A stretch of DNA of 64,000 nt from an uncultured Pseudomonadota bacterium (lineage in GTDB: Bacteria; Bdellovibrionota_B; Oligoflexia; Oligoflexales; CAIMVM01). The notes below the pieces were generated by a model. That model saw only the letters and a list, made by a program, of their open reading frames with translations, was not told where the DNA came from and did not search any database. Positions 17,490 to 26,072 of this stretch are shown piece by piece (position 1 is the stretch's first letter; each line of letters begins with the position of its first letter). The translations under genes and the position numbers were made by a program. The stretch is taken from the NCBI GenBank assembly GCA_903844895.1, contig CAIMVM010000140.1:1-64000 (forward strand), given 5' to 3'.

Positions 17490-18578
17490 ATGCTCGAACT
17501 AGAAATCCTTAAGTCATCCCTTTCGGCACTCGCGGGAAACAAAGAGCTTGGTTTGGGTGACGATGACGACACCTCAGCGGGATCGAGACTCCTCCAGCTT
17601 GAACCTCTGGAAGACCAAAGCTTTAAGACTCTTATTGCCAGTGATGGGCTTAATCTGGAACAAAAAATACTACTGGAACGCCAACTGACTCAAGCTTGGC
17701 TCCTTCAACGCCCAGAAAGCCCCCTGCAAATCTACTTTAAACGCATCAAGGACACCAAGCTGCCCCCAACAAAACCAGCTCCCGCAGCTTCAAAACCAGC
17801 TCCCTTTGGATTAAAGGTTCAAAAAAGAGCCATTCCTCAGGTAAAGCAAGTGATCGTGGTGGCGTCAGGAAAAGGCGGAGTTGGAAAATCCACGGTGTCC
17901 TCCAATCTTGCTGTGAGTCTAGCTCGGCTGGGCCATAAAGTCGGCTTTTTCGATGCGGATATATACGGCCCCTCAGGTCCTACTATGCTTGGCTTAAAGG
18001 GCAGCCTTCATGTGGGGGCTGATAAAAAAATAGAACCTCGCGTAGCACACGGAGTAAAAACTGTTTCCTTTGGATTTATGTCGGATGCACAAAACCCTGT
18101 GATCTGGCGGGGGCCTATGGTCGCTAAAGCCATTGAGCAGTTTTGTTATGATGTCCGATGGGGAGAAACTGACTTTCTCATTGTTGATCTCCCTCCTGGA
18201 ACAGGCGACGTCCAAATGTCTCTTATCGAGAATCTTCCCATCCATGGGGCAATTATCGTTACAACCCCTCAAGATATCGCGCTCGTTGACGCCCATAAAG
18301 CACTTACTATGTTTGAAAAACTAGAAGTCCCCATTCTTGGTCTTGTGGAAAATATGATGGGCTTTATGTGCCCAAAATGCGGGGAGACAAGTCACATTTT
18401 TGGAGAGTACGGAGCAAAAGAATTTTCTGAGGTGAGAAAACTTCCAATACTTGTTTCTATTCCTTTACACCCTGCTTTGCGAATAGGCGGCGATCAAGGC
18501 ATCCCTGCTTCCATGGTGGAAGGTACCGTGGAGCAAAGGCTATTTGATAAACTCGCTCAAATCGTAGAAGCATTTTAA
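17490..18578 (+). CDS. mrp: Mrp/ApbC-family Fe-S cluster carrier ATPase
   Basis: This 362-residue P-loop NTPase of the Mrp/NBP35 family carries and transfers Fe-S clusters in the cytoplasm. The deviant Walker A motif ASGKGGVGKS is at residues 125-134, FFDADIYGPSGPTM follows, and the cluster-binding CPKC motif is at 294-297. The N-terminal 115 residues do not show the MIP18/DUF59 domain usual in many bacterial Mrp proteins; instead there is a divergent helical region and a Pro/Ala/Lys-rich linker. AAGGAAG precedes the ATG. The gene stands alone. Confidence 0.9.
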   Translation: MLELEILKSSLSALAGNKELGLGDDDDTSAGSRLLQLEPLEDQSFKTLIASDGLNLEQKILLERQLTQAWLLQRPESPLQIYFKRIKDTKLPPTKPAPAASKPAPFGLKVQKRAIPQVKQVIVVASGKGGVGKSTVSSNLAVSLARLGHKVGFFDADIYGPSGPTMLGLKGSLHVGADKKIEPRVAHGVKTVSFGFMSDAQNPVIWRGPMVAKAIEQFCYDVRWGETDFLIVDLPPGTGDVQMSLIENLPIHGAIIVTTPQDIALVDAHKALTMFEKLEVPILGLVENMMGFMCPKCGETSHIFGEYGAKEFSEVRKLPILVSIPLHPALRIGGDQGIPASMVEGTVEQRLFDKLAQIVEAF

Positions 18579-18651
18579 TTTTTTTGCGCCTCAAATCGAT
18601 CATGCCTATCTTTTGATTTTGGTGTTAATTCAAAATTTACTACGTTCATAC

Positions 18652-18708
18652 GCTCAATAGCTCAAAAGCTCAAAAGCTCAAAAGCTCAATAACTCTAAAG
18701 CTCAAAAG
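18652..18708. repeat. Tandem repeat, 8-bp unit
   Basis: GCTCAAAA-type units recur in phase from 18652 to 18708, about seven copies with one degenerate unit in the middle. The repeat lies between the mrp stop and the stop of the convergent barrel gene, so it is in the shared 3' region. Confidence 0.9.
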
Positions 18709-18802
18709 TGTCACTTTGATGTTTTGATCTTAAGTTTTTGACTGACATTAAAATTGAGACTTCGTAAGTTTTTGGTCAATTGCTTTAGCCCTATATTGGT
18801 CT

Positions 18803-19705
18803 TTAAAAGAGCCAACCAATTCGGAGTAAATTCACATAGGGAATCGCCGTTTTTCCTAGTTTCTTCACAATGTCTTCCAAGTCCTTTTTTTGTTCTTGGA
18901 ATTCCGAAGATGACTTTAATACGGAGTCTAAATTTGGATCTTGAGCATTTGCGGAATAGGTACTGCTTGACTGATAGGGAAAATGATATCCAAGTTCAAA
19001 GCCAAAACAAAATCCGGACTCGTAAACGGAAAGCCAGCCCAAATGGGGGGTTACGTAGCGGGATTTGATTTGCGACTCTGAAGCTACCACGCCTGATGTG
19101 GTTTGATTATCTACTTCAGCAGTCGTTTTCTTTTTCCCCTTTACGTTCAAATCTAAAGCGCCTAGGGCGAGTCCCATAAAAAAGTCTCCCCTAAAGGGAT
19201 GATACCTAAAACGGACATCCCTAGAATTGACTTTCAACTCGACTTTTTCGAAACTGTTACCGAAATCTTTAGACATTTTTAAGTTGCCTAAGCCTAAACC
19301 AGCAGAGAAAGATTTCCCTACCGTCCACTCGACACTAGGAGAAATAAAATAGGGAAAGCTCAGGGATATCGTCGGCCCAAGCCGCCACTGCTTTTGCCGA
19401 GGCTTGTCTGGCTCCTCATTCATGTCACCTTCAGTTCCTTCACCAAGCCTTTGATTTTCCTTCGCAACCGTACCATTAACTTCGGCATTCTCGGAATCTA
19501 TTTCCATAATGCTTCTGGGCATATCGGATGGATCTGGCGCCTTTTCATCAATCATCGGCAAAGCTGGTGGTTCATCAGAAAATAAAGGATAAGGTTCCAC
19601 TACATTCTCTGACTCTGCTGTTCCGGCAGCTGAATGGGTCTCCCCCCATGAAATAGTAGAAATCCAAAGACCGGCTAGACTTACTGGAAGTGCCTTATGC
19701 CACAT
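18803..19705 (-). CDS. Predicted outer-membrane beta-barrel protein with acidic N-terminal linker
   Basis: This 300-residue protein has a signal peptide ending near residue 21, then an acidic, Pro/Glu-rich segment to about residue 105. The rest is a series of amphipathic strands typical of a small outer-membrane barrel, such as LGPTISLSFPYF and FFMGLALGALDL. It ends in phenylalanine after LLRIGWLF. AAGGAG precedes the ATG. I cannot assign a family or function; the linker would lie in the periplasm. Confidence 0.6.
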   Translation of the reverse strand: MWHKALPVSLAGLWISTISWGETHSAAGTAESENVVEPYPLFSDEPPALPMIDEKAPDPSDMPRSIMEIDSENAEVNGTVAKENQRLGEGTEGDMNEEPDKPRQKQWRLGPTISLSFPYFISPSVEWTVGKSFSAGLGLGNLKMSKDFGNSFEKVELKVNSRDVRFRYHPFRGDFFMGLALGALDLNVKGKKKTTAEVDNQTTSGVVASESQIKSRYVTPHLGWLSVYESGFCFGFELGYHFPYQSSSTYSANAQDPNLDSVLKSSSEFQEQKKDLEDIVKKLGKTAIPYVNLLRIGWLF

Positions 19706-19745
19706 TTGAGGCTCCTTTTACCGATGACTTCTAATAATATAACGT

Positions 19746-19783
19746 AAAAAGAGTCCTGATCAAAGTGACCGGGACTCTTTTTT
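19746..19783 (-). terminator. Intrinsic terminator of the papain-like protease gene
   Basis: AAAAAGAGTCC at 19746-19756 pairs with GGACTCTTTTTT at 19772-19783. On the minus strand the second arm runs into a stretch of T. It lies about 40 bp after the stop of the protease gene at 19821 and upstream of the next minus-strand gene, so it separates the two. Confidence 0.85.
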
Positions 19784-19820
19784 ATCAAACTATAGGAAAC
19801 TGATTTTTAGATCAGTCACA

Positions 19821-20978
19821 TTACTTTATAGGCATAGCCCTTAAAACAGATTTTGGAATGATAAAGTCAGAAATAACGGTAGTGTCTATTTCATTTTCTC
19901 GGTCTCCAAGGGTGGAGAATACATAGCTCGCATTTAGTCTATGAAATCCAGCCACATCACCTCTAACATAGGAAGCGCGATCACGACGCTCAAGCCCGCC
20001 CCAAGAGTTTTTCACCACGAAATACTTGATGACGCCCTTCTCTAACGCTAAAGCTTTTTCAGCATCAGAAACTTCGCCTTCACCAATGATTCGCTCAACA
20101 CCTGTGACGGCATCTTTTACTCCGACCACATAGTCTTCAAGTACTGTCGAATGATACCCTTGATTCGCCTTTGGAGTTGCTTTCAATTTTTCTAGACTAA
20201 AAATACCTTGAGTATCTAGAGCGCCAAAGTCAACAAACCAATCTAGAACTACTGGCTTGCCTGCGTTTAAAGCCGCTTTTACAAGCTTTAAGATTTCCAA
20301 CTGACGGTTTGAAAGCTTTAGATTTACGCCTGGCACCTCAGCTGGCTCTTCCTCATTGTACCAATCTAGTGTCGTCCAATCCTGAAACTCAGCCACTGCA
20401 GAACGAAGCTTTCCACTGTCGTCTTGACCTATCATAAGCTTGCTTAAAGATTTTGCCTTTAAGGCAATGTCGTCTATTTTGACACCAAATGCCGCATTAA
20501 GTTCTGATACAATAGTCTCTTGATCGCGGTTGCGAGACAGTCTCCCTGTCGCAAGACTTTCTTTAATGTAAGCCTCAGCTCTTTTCTGAGTGTCGCTAAA
20601 TGTTTTATTAGCTTCAGCTGGTATCATCTCTTTTTCAAAAACATAGCCATATGTATTCATGAGCGTTATCGCCCTAGAAACTGAGCCTCCAGTTCTAAGC
20701 TCACCGGACCATTGAAGCTTTTCCTGCCAGTCCCGATAGGTGATATAAGTCTCAGAGATATCTAATGCCACTCCCGTATTTCGAAGTGATAAAGATTCAA
20801 GCCATCCTACAGCGGAATAGGCCCAGCAATTTCCAATGCTTTGCCACTTAGAAGGCGTCCCAGCAATGTCCACCACGTCCTCATGGGAATTGGGAGCTTT
20901 TCCACAGGAAGTGAATCCTACCATGGCAATTCCAAACAATACCGTGCTGCCCAACTTCGTAAGCTTAACCAGTTTCAT
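19821..20978 (-). CDS. Papain-like (C1) cysteine peptidase lipoprotein
   Basis: This 385-residue predicted lipoprotein has a signal ending in FTSC (lipid Cys at residue 25). The papain-type catalytic residues are visible: Q46 and C51 in KWQSIGNCWAYS, the histidine in NQGYHSTVLED, and the asparagine in VVKNSWGG. The order matches C1 peptidases, although the Gln-Cys spacing is one residue shorter than in papain. A long insertion, partly charged, lies between the Cys and His segments. The ATG at 20978 follows AAAGGAG; a longer frame upstream would place 39 extra residues before the signal peptide and is unlikely. The substrate is unknown; it acts on the outside of the inner membrane or in the outer membrane. 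Confidence 0.75.
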   Translation of the reverse strand: MKLVKLTKLGSTVLFGIAMVGFTSCGKAPNSHEDVVDIAGTPSKWQSIGNCWAYSAVGWLESLSLRNTGVALDISETYITYRDWQEKLQWSGELRTGGSVSRAITLMNTYGYVFEKEMIPAEANKTFSDTQKRAEAYIKESLATGRLSRNRDQETIVSELNAAFGVKIDDIALKAKSLSKLMIGQDDSGKLRSAVAEFQDWTTLDWYNEEEPAEVPGVNLKLSNRQLEILKLVKAALNAGKPVVLDWFVDFGALDTQGIFSLEKLKATPKANQGYHSTVLEDYVVGVKDAVTGVERIIGEGEVSDAEKALALEKGVIKYFVVKNSWGGLERRDRASYVRGDVAGFHRLNASYVFSTLGDRENEIDTTVISDFIIPKSVLRAMPIK

Positions 20979-21185
20979 ATCTTGCTCCTTTAAAGGCCCC
21001 ATTGCTTGGGGCCGCAGGTTATAACAAACCAAGCTCCGCCTGCGCAAGAAAAATAAAGCACAAAGCCCTTTAAATAAGGCTTTAATTACAGACACTTAGA
21101 AAGCATTGTTCTGGCTTGGCGGCCAAACTGCCACCACACGGCATAAGGATCACGACCATGCATGCAAGTTTAGCTTCATCTAGGA

Positions 21186-21725
21186 CTATTTGACCCAAGG
21201 CCTAATCTGATCTGGCGAAGAAATTTCTATAGGACTCACTTTAAAATTAGCTTTGATACAGCGTTCTTCAAGGGCGGAGCTCTGCAAGGATTCTTGAACT
21301 TTTGGCGACTGACTATGCAGTTTCTTTAAACCTTCGCCTTTAGACTCACCGCCATGTAGCACCAAATAAAAACCATCACTCTGTTCTTCTATCGTTCCAC
21401 ACTCTTCCGTTGCCTGATCCAAGTCAGCTTCACGAATTTGACGCGAGGATGTCAGCACTACACCCTTAGCTGCCGTCCAGTCAGCAGTGATACAAACATT
21501 TTGTTTTGAAATCACAAATCCTTCTAGGTGAACAGATAATGCCTTATCGCCTACTTCAAGAGATCGACTTTTACCGGACACTCCATCTTGAAATTCAAGG
21601 TTCGAATTCTTTTTTAGTAAAGTGCCACAGCGCTCACTATCTAATGCAGAAGAAACTTCAGCAGAAGGCGAAACACACCCCATAACAGCTATAGAAGTAA
21701 GAAAAACTACCGGTAAAAATTTCAT
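21186..21725 (-). CDS. Predicted lipoprotein
   Basis: This 179-residue protein has a signal peptide ending in the lipobox VMGC (Cys near residue 17). The mature part is polar with four further cysteines, which could form disulfides. I recognise no domain. GGAG lies upstream of the ATG. Its 5' region carries a 24-bp tandem repeat. It is in the same orientation as its neighbours but has its own upstream gap. Confidence 0.6.
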   Translation of the reverse strand: MKFLPVVFLTSIAVMGCVSPSAEVSSALDSERCGTLLKKNSNLEFQDGVSGKSRSLEVGDKALSVHLEGFVISKQNVCITADWTAAKGVVLTSSRQIREADLDQATEECGTIEEQSDGFYLVLHGGESKGEGLKKLHSQSPKVQESLQSSALEERCIKANFKVSPIEISSPDQIRPWVK

Positions 21726-21740
21726 ATTATGCTCCGCTTT

Positions 21741-21799
21741 TGGCGCTAAATATAAGCCCTATTGTGGCGCTAAATATAAGCCCTATTGTGGCTCTAAAT
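21741..21799. repeat. 24-bp tandem repeat, two full copies and a partial copy
   Basis: Two identical 24-bp units at 21741-21764 and 21765-21788 begin TGGCGCTAAATATAAG and end CCCTATTG; a third, diverged partial unit runs to 21799. The repeat lies immediately upstream of the minus-strand lipoprotein start at 21725. It therefore sits where its promoter or leader should be. Confidence 0.95.
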
Positions 21800-21850
21800 C
21801 TAGAGAAATATCTGCAGAATCCTACTTGTCCAACAAAATTTGGGTCTCTT

Positions 21851-22504
21851 TTAGAAGCTGCGATGGGCGCCCGGCAAAGGTGCTCTTTGCATTTGCTTGC
21901 CCCTAGTCGGCTTCACAGTTCCAGGCTGAGTAGACTTGGATATCTGCGAACTTGAGGTCGTCGCATCACCAAATCCAGCTAGAACCCGCAAAACAGTCCG
22001 ACCCATAGGATCTTTAAACTCGCTAGAAGCAGCCCCTTTGAGAACATAGACGCCCCCTGAACCCTCTAATTTACCTGCAACTTCCATAGAACCTATCGAC
22101 TCTTCTAGCTCACCATATGGGCCTAAACGTTTTGAAAACTTTAGTTTGATACGGTACTGACTGGTTTCTTTAACAAAGGCGAGGGGCTCTGATTCCACAT
22201 GATAGTCACTGATGACAAAATGATTCATCTTATTCACCCTGGCCCTAAGAGTTCTCTTAAGATCCCCTGCAGGCCTAGAGATCTCATGAATTTCACCCTT
22301 CAAGTTTTGAGTTTTCGCTGTTACAAAAGGCGTCAAATGCAACCCGATTCGAACTTGAGCAGGCTGTCCGTTTGATTGACGATCCTCTGTGGGGTCCGTC
22401 ATATTGAAAACCCCTTGCGCGGTGGGTGGAACGCTACCTGAACCCAAATTCCCCCCAAAAGCGAAAGCTGGGGCTAACCATAAAAGCAGGTAAAACTTTT
22501 CCAT
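21851..22504 (-). CDS. Exported protein of unknown function
   Basis: This 217-residue protein begins with a signal peptide ending near AFAFGG. The mature part contains predicted strands such as VRIGLHLTPFV and QYRIKLKFSKRL and a basic, disordered tail. There is no family I recognise. AAAGG precedes the ATG at good spacing. It is divergent from the gene at 22604; the shared 100-bp gap contains -10-like boxes on both strands and a perfect palindrome. Confidence 0.55.
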   Translation of the reverse strand: MEKFYLLLWLAPAFAFGGNLGSGSVPPTAQGVFNMTDPTEDRQSNGQPAQVRIGLHLTPFVTAKTQNLKGEIHEISRPAGDLKRTLRARVNKMNHFVISDYHVESEPLAFVKETSQYRIKLKFSKRLGPYGELEESIGSMEVAGKLEGSGGVYVLKGAASSEFKDPMGRTVLRVLAGFGDATTSSSQISKSTQPGTVKPTRGKQMQRAPLPGAHRSF

Positions 22505-22534
22505 AGCGGACCTTTCTATGTGGTCAAAATCTTC

Positions 22535-22560
22535 TATAATTTATTATACCCCTGCAGGGG
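22535..22560. promoter_or_regulatory. Divergent promoter region with CCCCTGCAGGGG palindrome
   Basis: A perfect TATAAT at 22535-22540 (plus) and another at 22543-22548 (minus) lie next to the 12-bp palindrome CCCCTGCAGGGG at 22549-22560. The palindrome falls in the expected spacer or start region of both divergent promoters, so it may be an operator. No matching -35 boxes are obvious. Confidence 0.4.
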
Positions 22561-22603
22561 CTTCCGCCTTTATATTCAACCCTTAGACGACTAGGCATTA
22601 TCG

Positions 22604-23917
22604 ATGAATCCAACGGATAACCTTTCAAACTTAATGGGGAAAAATAGAATTTTTTCAGCAAATGAATTTCCTTTTGGATGGTGGGCATTTTGTATCTTCC
22701 TCATGATTAGCTCCATCGAGCCTAGACTTTTTTTCTTTGCTAAATGGCACGAGACAAAAAACACCTCTGTTATCCAAACGATCATGGAGCAACAGGAAGC
22801 TAGCGGGGAAAGCCTACCCGAAACCATCGATCAGCTAAAAGAACGCGGGCAGAAACTAGGCCTAAATGTTGAAAAATTCGATTCCCTAGGACACCCCTAT
22901 GAGTTTGTTAGTTTTTCTTCAACGGCCTGGTATGTCTCCGGTTCCATAAACTCAGCTGACAACCGTTCCCCCGGTTGGACAGAAATGTTTCAGGCCACAC
23001 CATCCCTCAAAGGGGAAAAGTTGGGACCTTGGCCACAAGCCAGCTTAATGTCAGAGCTCAGTTTAGATGGACGATACATAGCAAGGCTGTTTCTTTCAGA
23101 TACTGAGCCTTATCGACGCTTAATAGTGGTTAATAATAATTCCAAGAAAAGTCCGGTTTGGGTAGACACCATAAACAATGTGGAGGCCTTTAAGTGGATG
23201 CCTAGCGGCCTTATATATACAACCTCACTCACCGTTAAAGGACGCTCTGGCGCTCACTTTTATGTTCCCAGTGAAGGTGTTAGCTACTTTTTGGGACAAA
23301 TAACCGATAGCAAAATGAATGGAATTAGCGAAGGGCTCGATCAGACTCGAGACTCTAGCTCATATAATATAGTTTTGCTGGACGTCCGTGACGACAAAGT
23401 CGAATTTGCGTTAAGCAAGGACAATGGATTAGGGATCTCGCCTGAAATTCTATTTCAATCTCGAAAGGCATTTCAGATTAAATCCGAAAAAAATCAAATA
23501 GTCGTAAACCAAGTTCCTTTGTTTTTCTCTCCCTCTTTCGCAACATCTTCGCCACCCAACCTAAGCCCATTAGTAGAAAAGTTCCTAAATCTAGCTCTCG
23601 TTGGACCAGGTCAAACCATTTTAGAAGAATGGCAGGATAGCGCTGCTCACTTCGAAAAAACACCCTTGTTTGTGGAAATGCTCTGGAGCTTGGGGGCGCT
23701 CTACAGAAATGCTTCCATAGATTTTATGGACATGGGAAAGACGTCAGACTCTAAAACCCTAGCATCCTATGCCGCAGAATATGCACTTACTTTATCGCGA
23801 CGAAAGGATGCACCTACTTGGATGAAAAACTGTGCTTTATGGTTTTGGAGTGAGCATCAACTCTTAAATCGCCCACTTAAAAACCCCGATATAAAGTTAG
23901 AATGGCCCACTCAGTAA
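22604..23917 (+). CDS. Membrane-anchored protein of unknown function
   Basis: This 437-residue protein has one membrane segment near residues 25-45 and a large domain outside it. The early part after the anchor contains a coiled-coil-like stretch and a segment around GHPYEFVSFSSTAWYVSGS that recalls the C-terminal part of pseudopilin-type proteins, though this is weak. Later residues show strand-rich repeats resembling a beta-propeller-like region, then helices. It ends five bases from the convergent BamB-like gene. Function unknown. Confidence 0.55.
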   Translation: MNPTDNLSNLMGKNRIFSANEFPFGWWAFCIFLMISSIEPRLFFFAKWHETKNTSVIQTIMEQQEASGESLPETIDQLKERGQKLGLNVEKFDSLGHPYEFVSFSSTAWYVSGSINSADNRSPGWTEMFQATPSLKGEKLGPWPQASLMSELSLDGRYIARLFLSDTEPYRRLIVVNNNSKKSPVWVDTINNVEAFKWMPSGLIYTTSLTVKGRSGAHFYVPSEGVSYFLGQITDSKMNGISEGLDQTRDSSSYNIVLLDVRDDKVEFALSKDNGLGISPEILFQSRKAFQIKSEKNQIVVNQVPLFFSPSFATSSPPNLSPLVEKFLNLALVGPGQTILEEWQDSAAHFEKTPLFVEMLWSLGALYRNASIDFMDMGKTSDSKTLASYAAEYALTLSRRKDAPTWMKNCALWFWSEHQLLNRPLKNPDIKLEWPTQ

Positions 23918-23922
23918 TGTCA

Positions 23923-25116
23923 TTACTTAATGGAATAACCATATAGATTTCCAAGGCCAGTCGAGAACCAGAGCGCATCATCAAAATATATGGGTAATTG
24001 AATAATCTTAGTATCTAAAAATTCCTTCCACTGAAGGGCTCCAGTTCCCCTGTCCAATTGAGCCACAATACCTGCTGGACCAGACACCAAAACGGAAGTT
24101 TCTCGTAGTTCAAGCACCGACAAGGAATCCCCTACTTTTGTCTTCCAAAGAATCGTGCCATCTTTGGGATTCATGGAAATGAGCTCACCAGTCGCCGTAG
24201 TCATATAAACGCCGCCGGCAAATGTTTTAGCTTCAGTGACGGGTGCAACACGAACCTTCCATATGGGGGCTTTATCTGGATTTCTTCGATCAAAGGCCGC
24301 CACAAGACCATCATAACGGGCCACAATGATAAGTTGACCTAATATGAGAGGATTTGCAATGATATCGGAAAACCGACCTTCTACCGATCCCAGGCTCGAG
24401 CTAAAAGATCGAATGCCCGTTTTGGCGTCAAAGCCTTCCAACCTTCCCCCATTAGTTCCAAGAATAACCATTCCATCATCTATGAGCGGTGCAGCTCCGG
24501 TTCTAATTTGAATCCCTACTGATTTGGCAGTGTCAACAATCCACTCTTGTTTTCCAGTTTGTACATCTAATGCACCTAGCTCCTGGGCACCGGTCACAAA
24601 ATAAAGTTTTCCGCCTGAAACTGTCATACTGCGGGCTACAAGGCTTGGTATATTTGATTTCCAATTCACACTACCTGTACGTCTATCTAGACGCACAACA
24701 GATCCATCAGCAAAGGCAACAAAAACCATATCACGACTCAATAGGATAGGAGCTGAAACAGGCACTTCACCCAAATAGGTCCAAACCTTTTGACCTTTTT
24801 TAGGATCCATCAATGACACATGACCTGGCGCCATTTCCGCAATAATCCCGTCAGATGTTCCTACAATTCCACCAATATCGATAGCCGCCAATGTTTTATC
24901 TGCATCTAACCAAGGGCGAATACTTAAAACCCCAACATGTGCTGGCGAGTTCCGTCCATTCATCTGGGAATTCATGGTGGACATTTCCCAATCTGCAAAG
25001 GCTTTGTTGGAAAAACCATTAACCCCAAAACAAATCAACTCCATTCCTGTTATCAACGTCAAAAAAAAGCGAATTTGATGAGAACAAACTGATAGAAAAC
25101 ATTTTTTAAAACCCAT
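23923..25116 (-). CDS. BamB-like PQQ-repeat beta-propeller protein
   Basis: This 397-residue exported protein has a signal peptide ending near AFADWE and then repeated PQQ-type blades. Examples are LDRRTGSVNWKS, LDVQTGKQEW, FDAKTGIRSF and MNPKDGTILWKT. This architecture is that of BamB, the accessory propeller of the outer-membrane assembly complex. Support comes from the gene order: the preceding gene on the same strand encodes a YfgM-like TPR protein, and yfgM-bamB is a conserved pair in many Proteobacteria. There is no clear lipobox, unlike typical BamB, so membrane attachment may differ. It could also be another PQQ-propeller protein. Confidence 0.7.
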   Translation of the reverse strand: MGFKKCFLSVCSHQIRFFLTLITGMELICFGVNGFSNKAFADWEMSTMNSQMNGRNSPAHVGVLSIRPWLDADKTLAAIDIGGIVGTSDGIIAEMAPGHVSLMDPKKGQKVWTYLGEVPVSAPILLSRDMVFVAFADGSVVRLDRRTGSVNWKSNIPSLVARSMTVSGGKLYFVTGAQELGALDVQTGKQEWIVDTAKSVGIQIRTGAAPLIDDGMVILGTNGGRLEGFDAKTGIRSFSSSLGSVEGRFSDIIANPLILGQLIIVARYDGLVAAFDRRNPDKAPIWKVRVAPVTEAKTFAGGVYMTTATGELISMNPKDGTILWKTKVGDSLSVLELRETSVLVSGPAGIVAQLDRGTGALQWKEFLDTKIIQLPIYFDDALWFSTGLGNLYGYSIK

Positions 25117-25172
25117 AAAGACACCCCTGTTGCACCCTAATCTGAATGAGGGCCGTAAATCATAGTGGTCGA

Positions 25173-25973
25173 TTATTGAACAAAAGATCTAGCAACTTTA
25201 GCCTTTTCCACTTCGCTGGATTCTGCATACTTCGATAAAACTTCATCAAAAGCTTTCAATGCCTCTTCCTTTTTACCGGATTCTTGAAGAATACGACCTT
25301 TGGCCATTAAGGCATTTGCAGCAAGTTCCTCGTTGGGCTTTGAGGCTAGGGCCTTATCGAGTTCAATGAGCGCCTCATCTTTTTTACCTGTTTCTTCAAG
25401 TAGGGCTGCATAGTAGATACGGCCTTGAGTTTGATAGAGCGGGAGTTGCGCTTTTTCCATAATAGGCTTTAAAATCTCGACTGCTTTAGCATATTCGTTG
25501 CGCTCGACGAGGATATTGGCAGCTTCCATCCCAGCCCGCCATCCTGCAGGCTTATTCATGTTTTGTTGAGAAAAGGCCTCATACTTCGTTAAGCTGCCAC
25601 TATGATCAGCTTTAATCAAAGCCATTTTTTCTTGCAGCTCTTTCATTTTTACATCCACTAACTTTTGGTCGCCTTTTGCTCCCTTCATAAAGTCTTGCAT
25701 TTCCTTTTGCAACGCTTCACGTGGCTTAGATACAGCTTCCTCTTCCTGCTGATATATCATATCAATCGAAGAAAGCTCGTCTCTTAACTTTTGGGCCGAC
25801 CTCTCAGAAAAATAATTCCATGCATAAAAGGCACAGACTAAAAGCACAACTGGCGCAATGCACAGACCTAAAAGCTTAATATTTCTTTCCATCCAACTGA
25901 GTGTCTTAAATCCTTGTACTTGGAAAGCATCGGGTTTCTTTAATTCATTTGGGTTCAAATGCTTGTCGCTCAT
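25173..25973 (-). CDS. YfgM-like membrane-anchored TPR protein
   Basis: This 266-residue protein has one membrane segment near residues 33-52, then a long helical region with coiled-coil character, and TPR-type repeats over about residues 165-260. The organisation matches YfgM, the ancillary SecYEG-associated chaperone that hands proteins to periplasmic folding factors. The neighbouring BamB-like gene 56 bp downstream supports this. The coiled-coil region between anchor and TPRs is longer than I would expect for enterobacterial YfgM. Confidence 0.65.
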   Translation of the reverse strand: MSDKHLNPNELKKPDAFQVQGFKTLSWMERNIKLLGLCIAPVVLLVCAFYAWNYFSERSAQKLRDELSSIDMIYQQEEEAVSKPREALQKEMQDFMKGAKGDQKLVDVKMKELQEKMALIKADHSGSLTKYEAFSQQNMNKPAGWRAGMEAANILVERNEYAKAVEILKPIMEKAQLPLYQTQGRIYYAALLEETGKKDEALIELDKALASKPNEELAANALMAKGRILQESGKKEEALKAFDEVLSKYAESSEVEKAKVARSFVQ

Positions 25974-26072
25974 CGTCTGACATCCTCATATGTTCTTGGA
26001 AAGTGCAATTCGTGTTATTATAGGCAAAAGCGTTCTTTTTCCTAGTAAAATTGAATTTAAAGGGTTTAAGCT

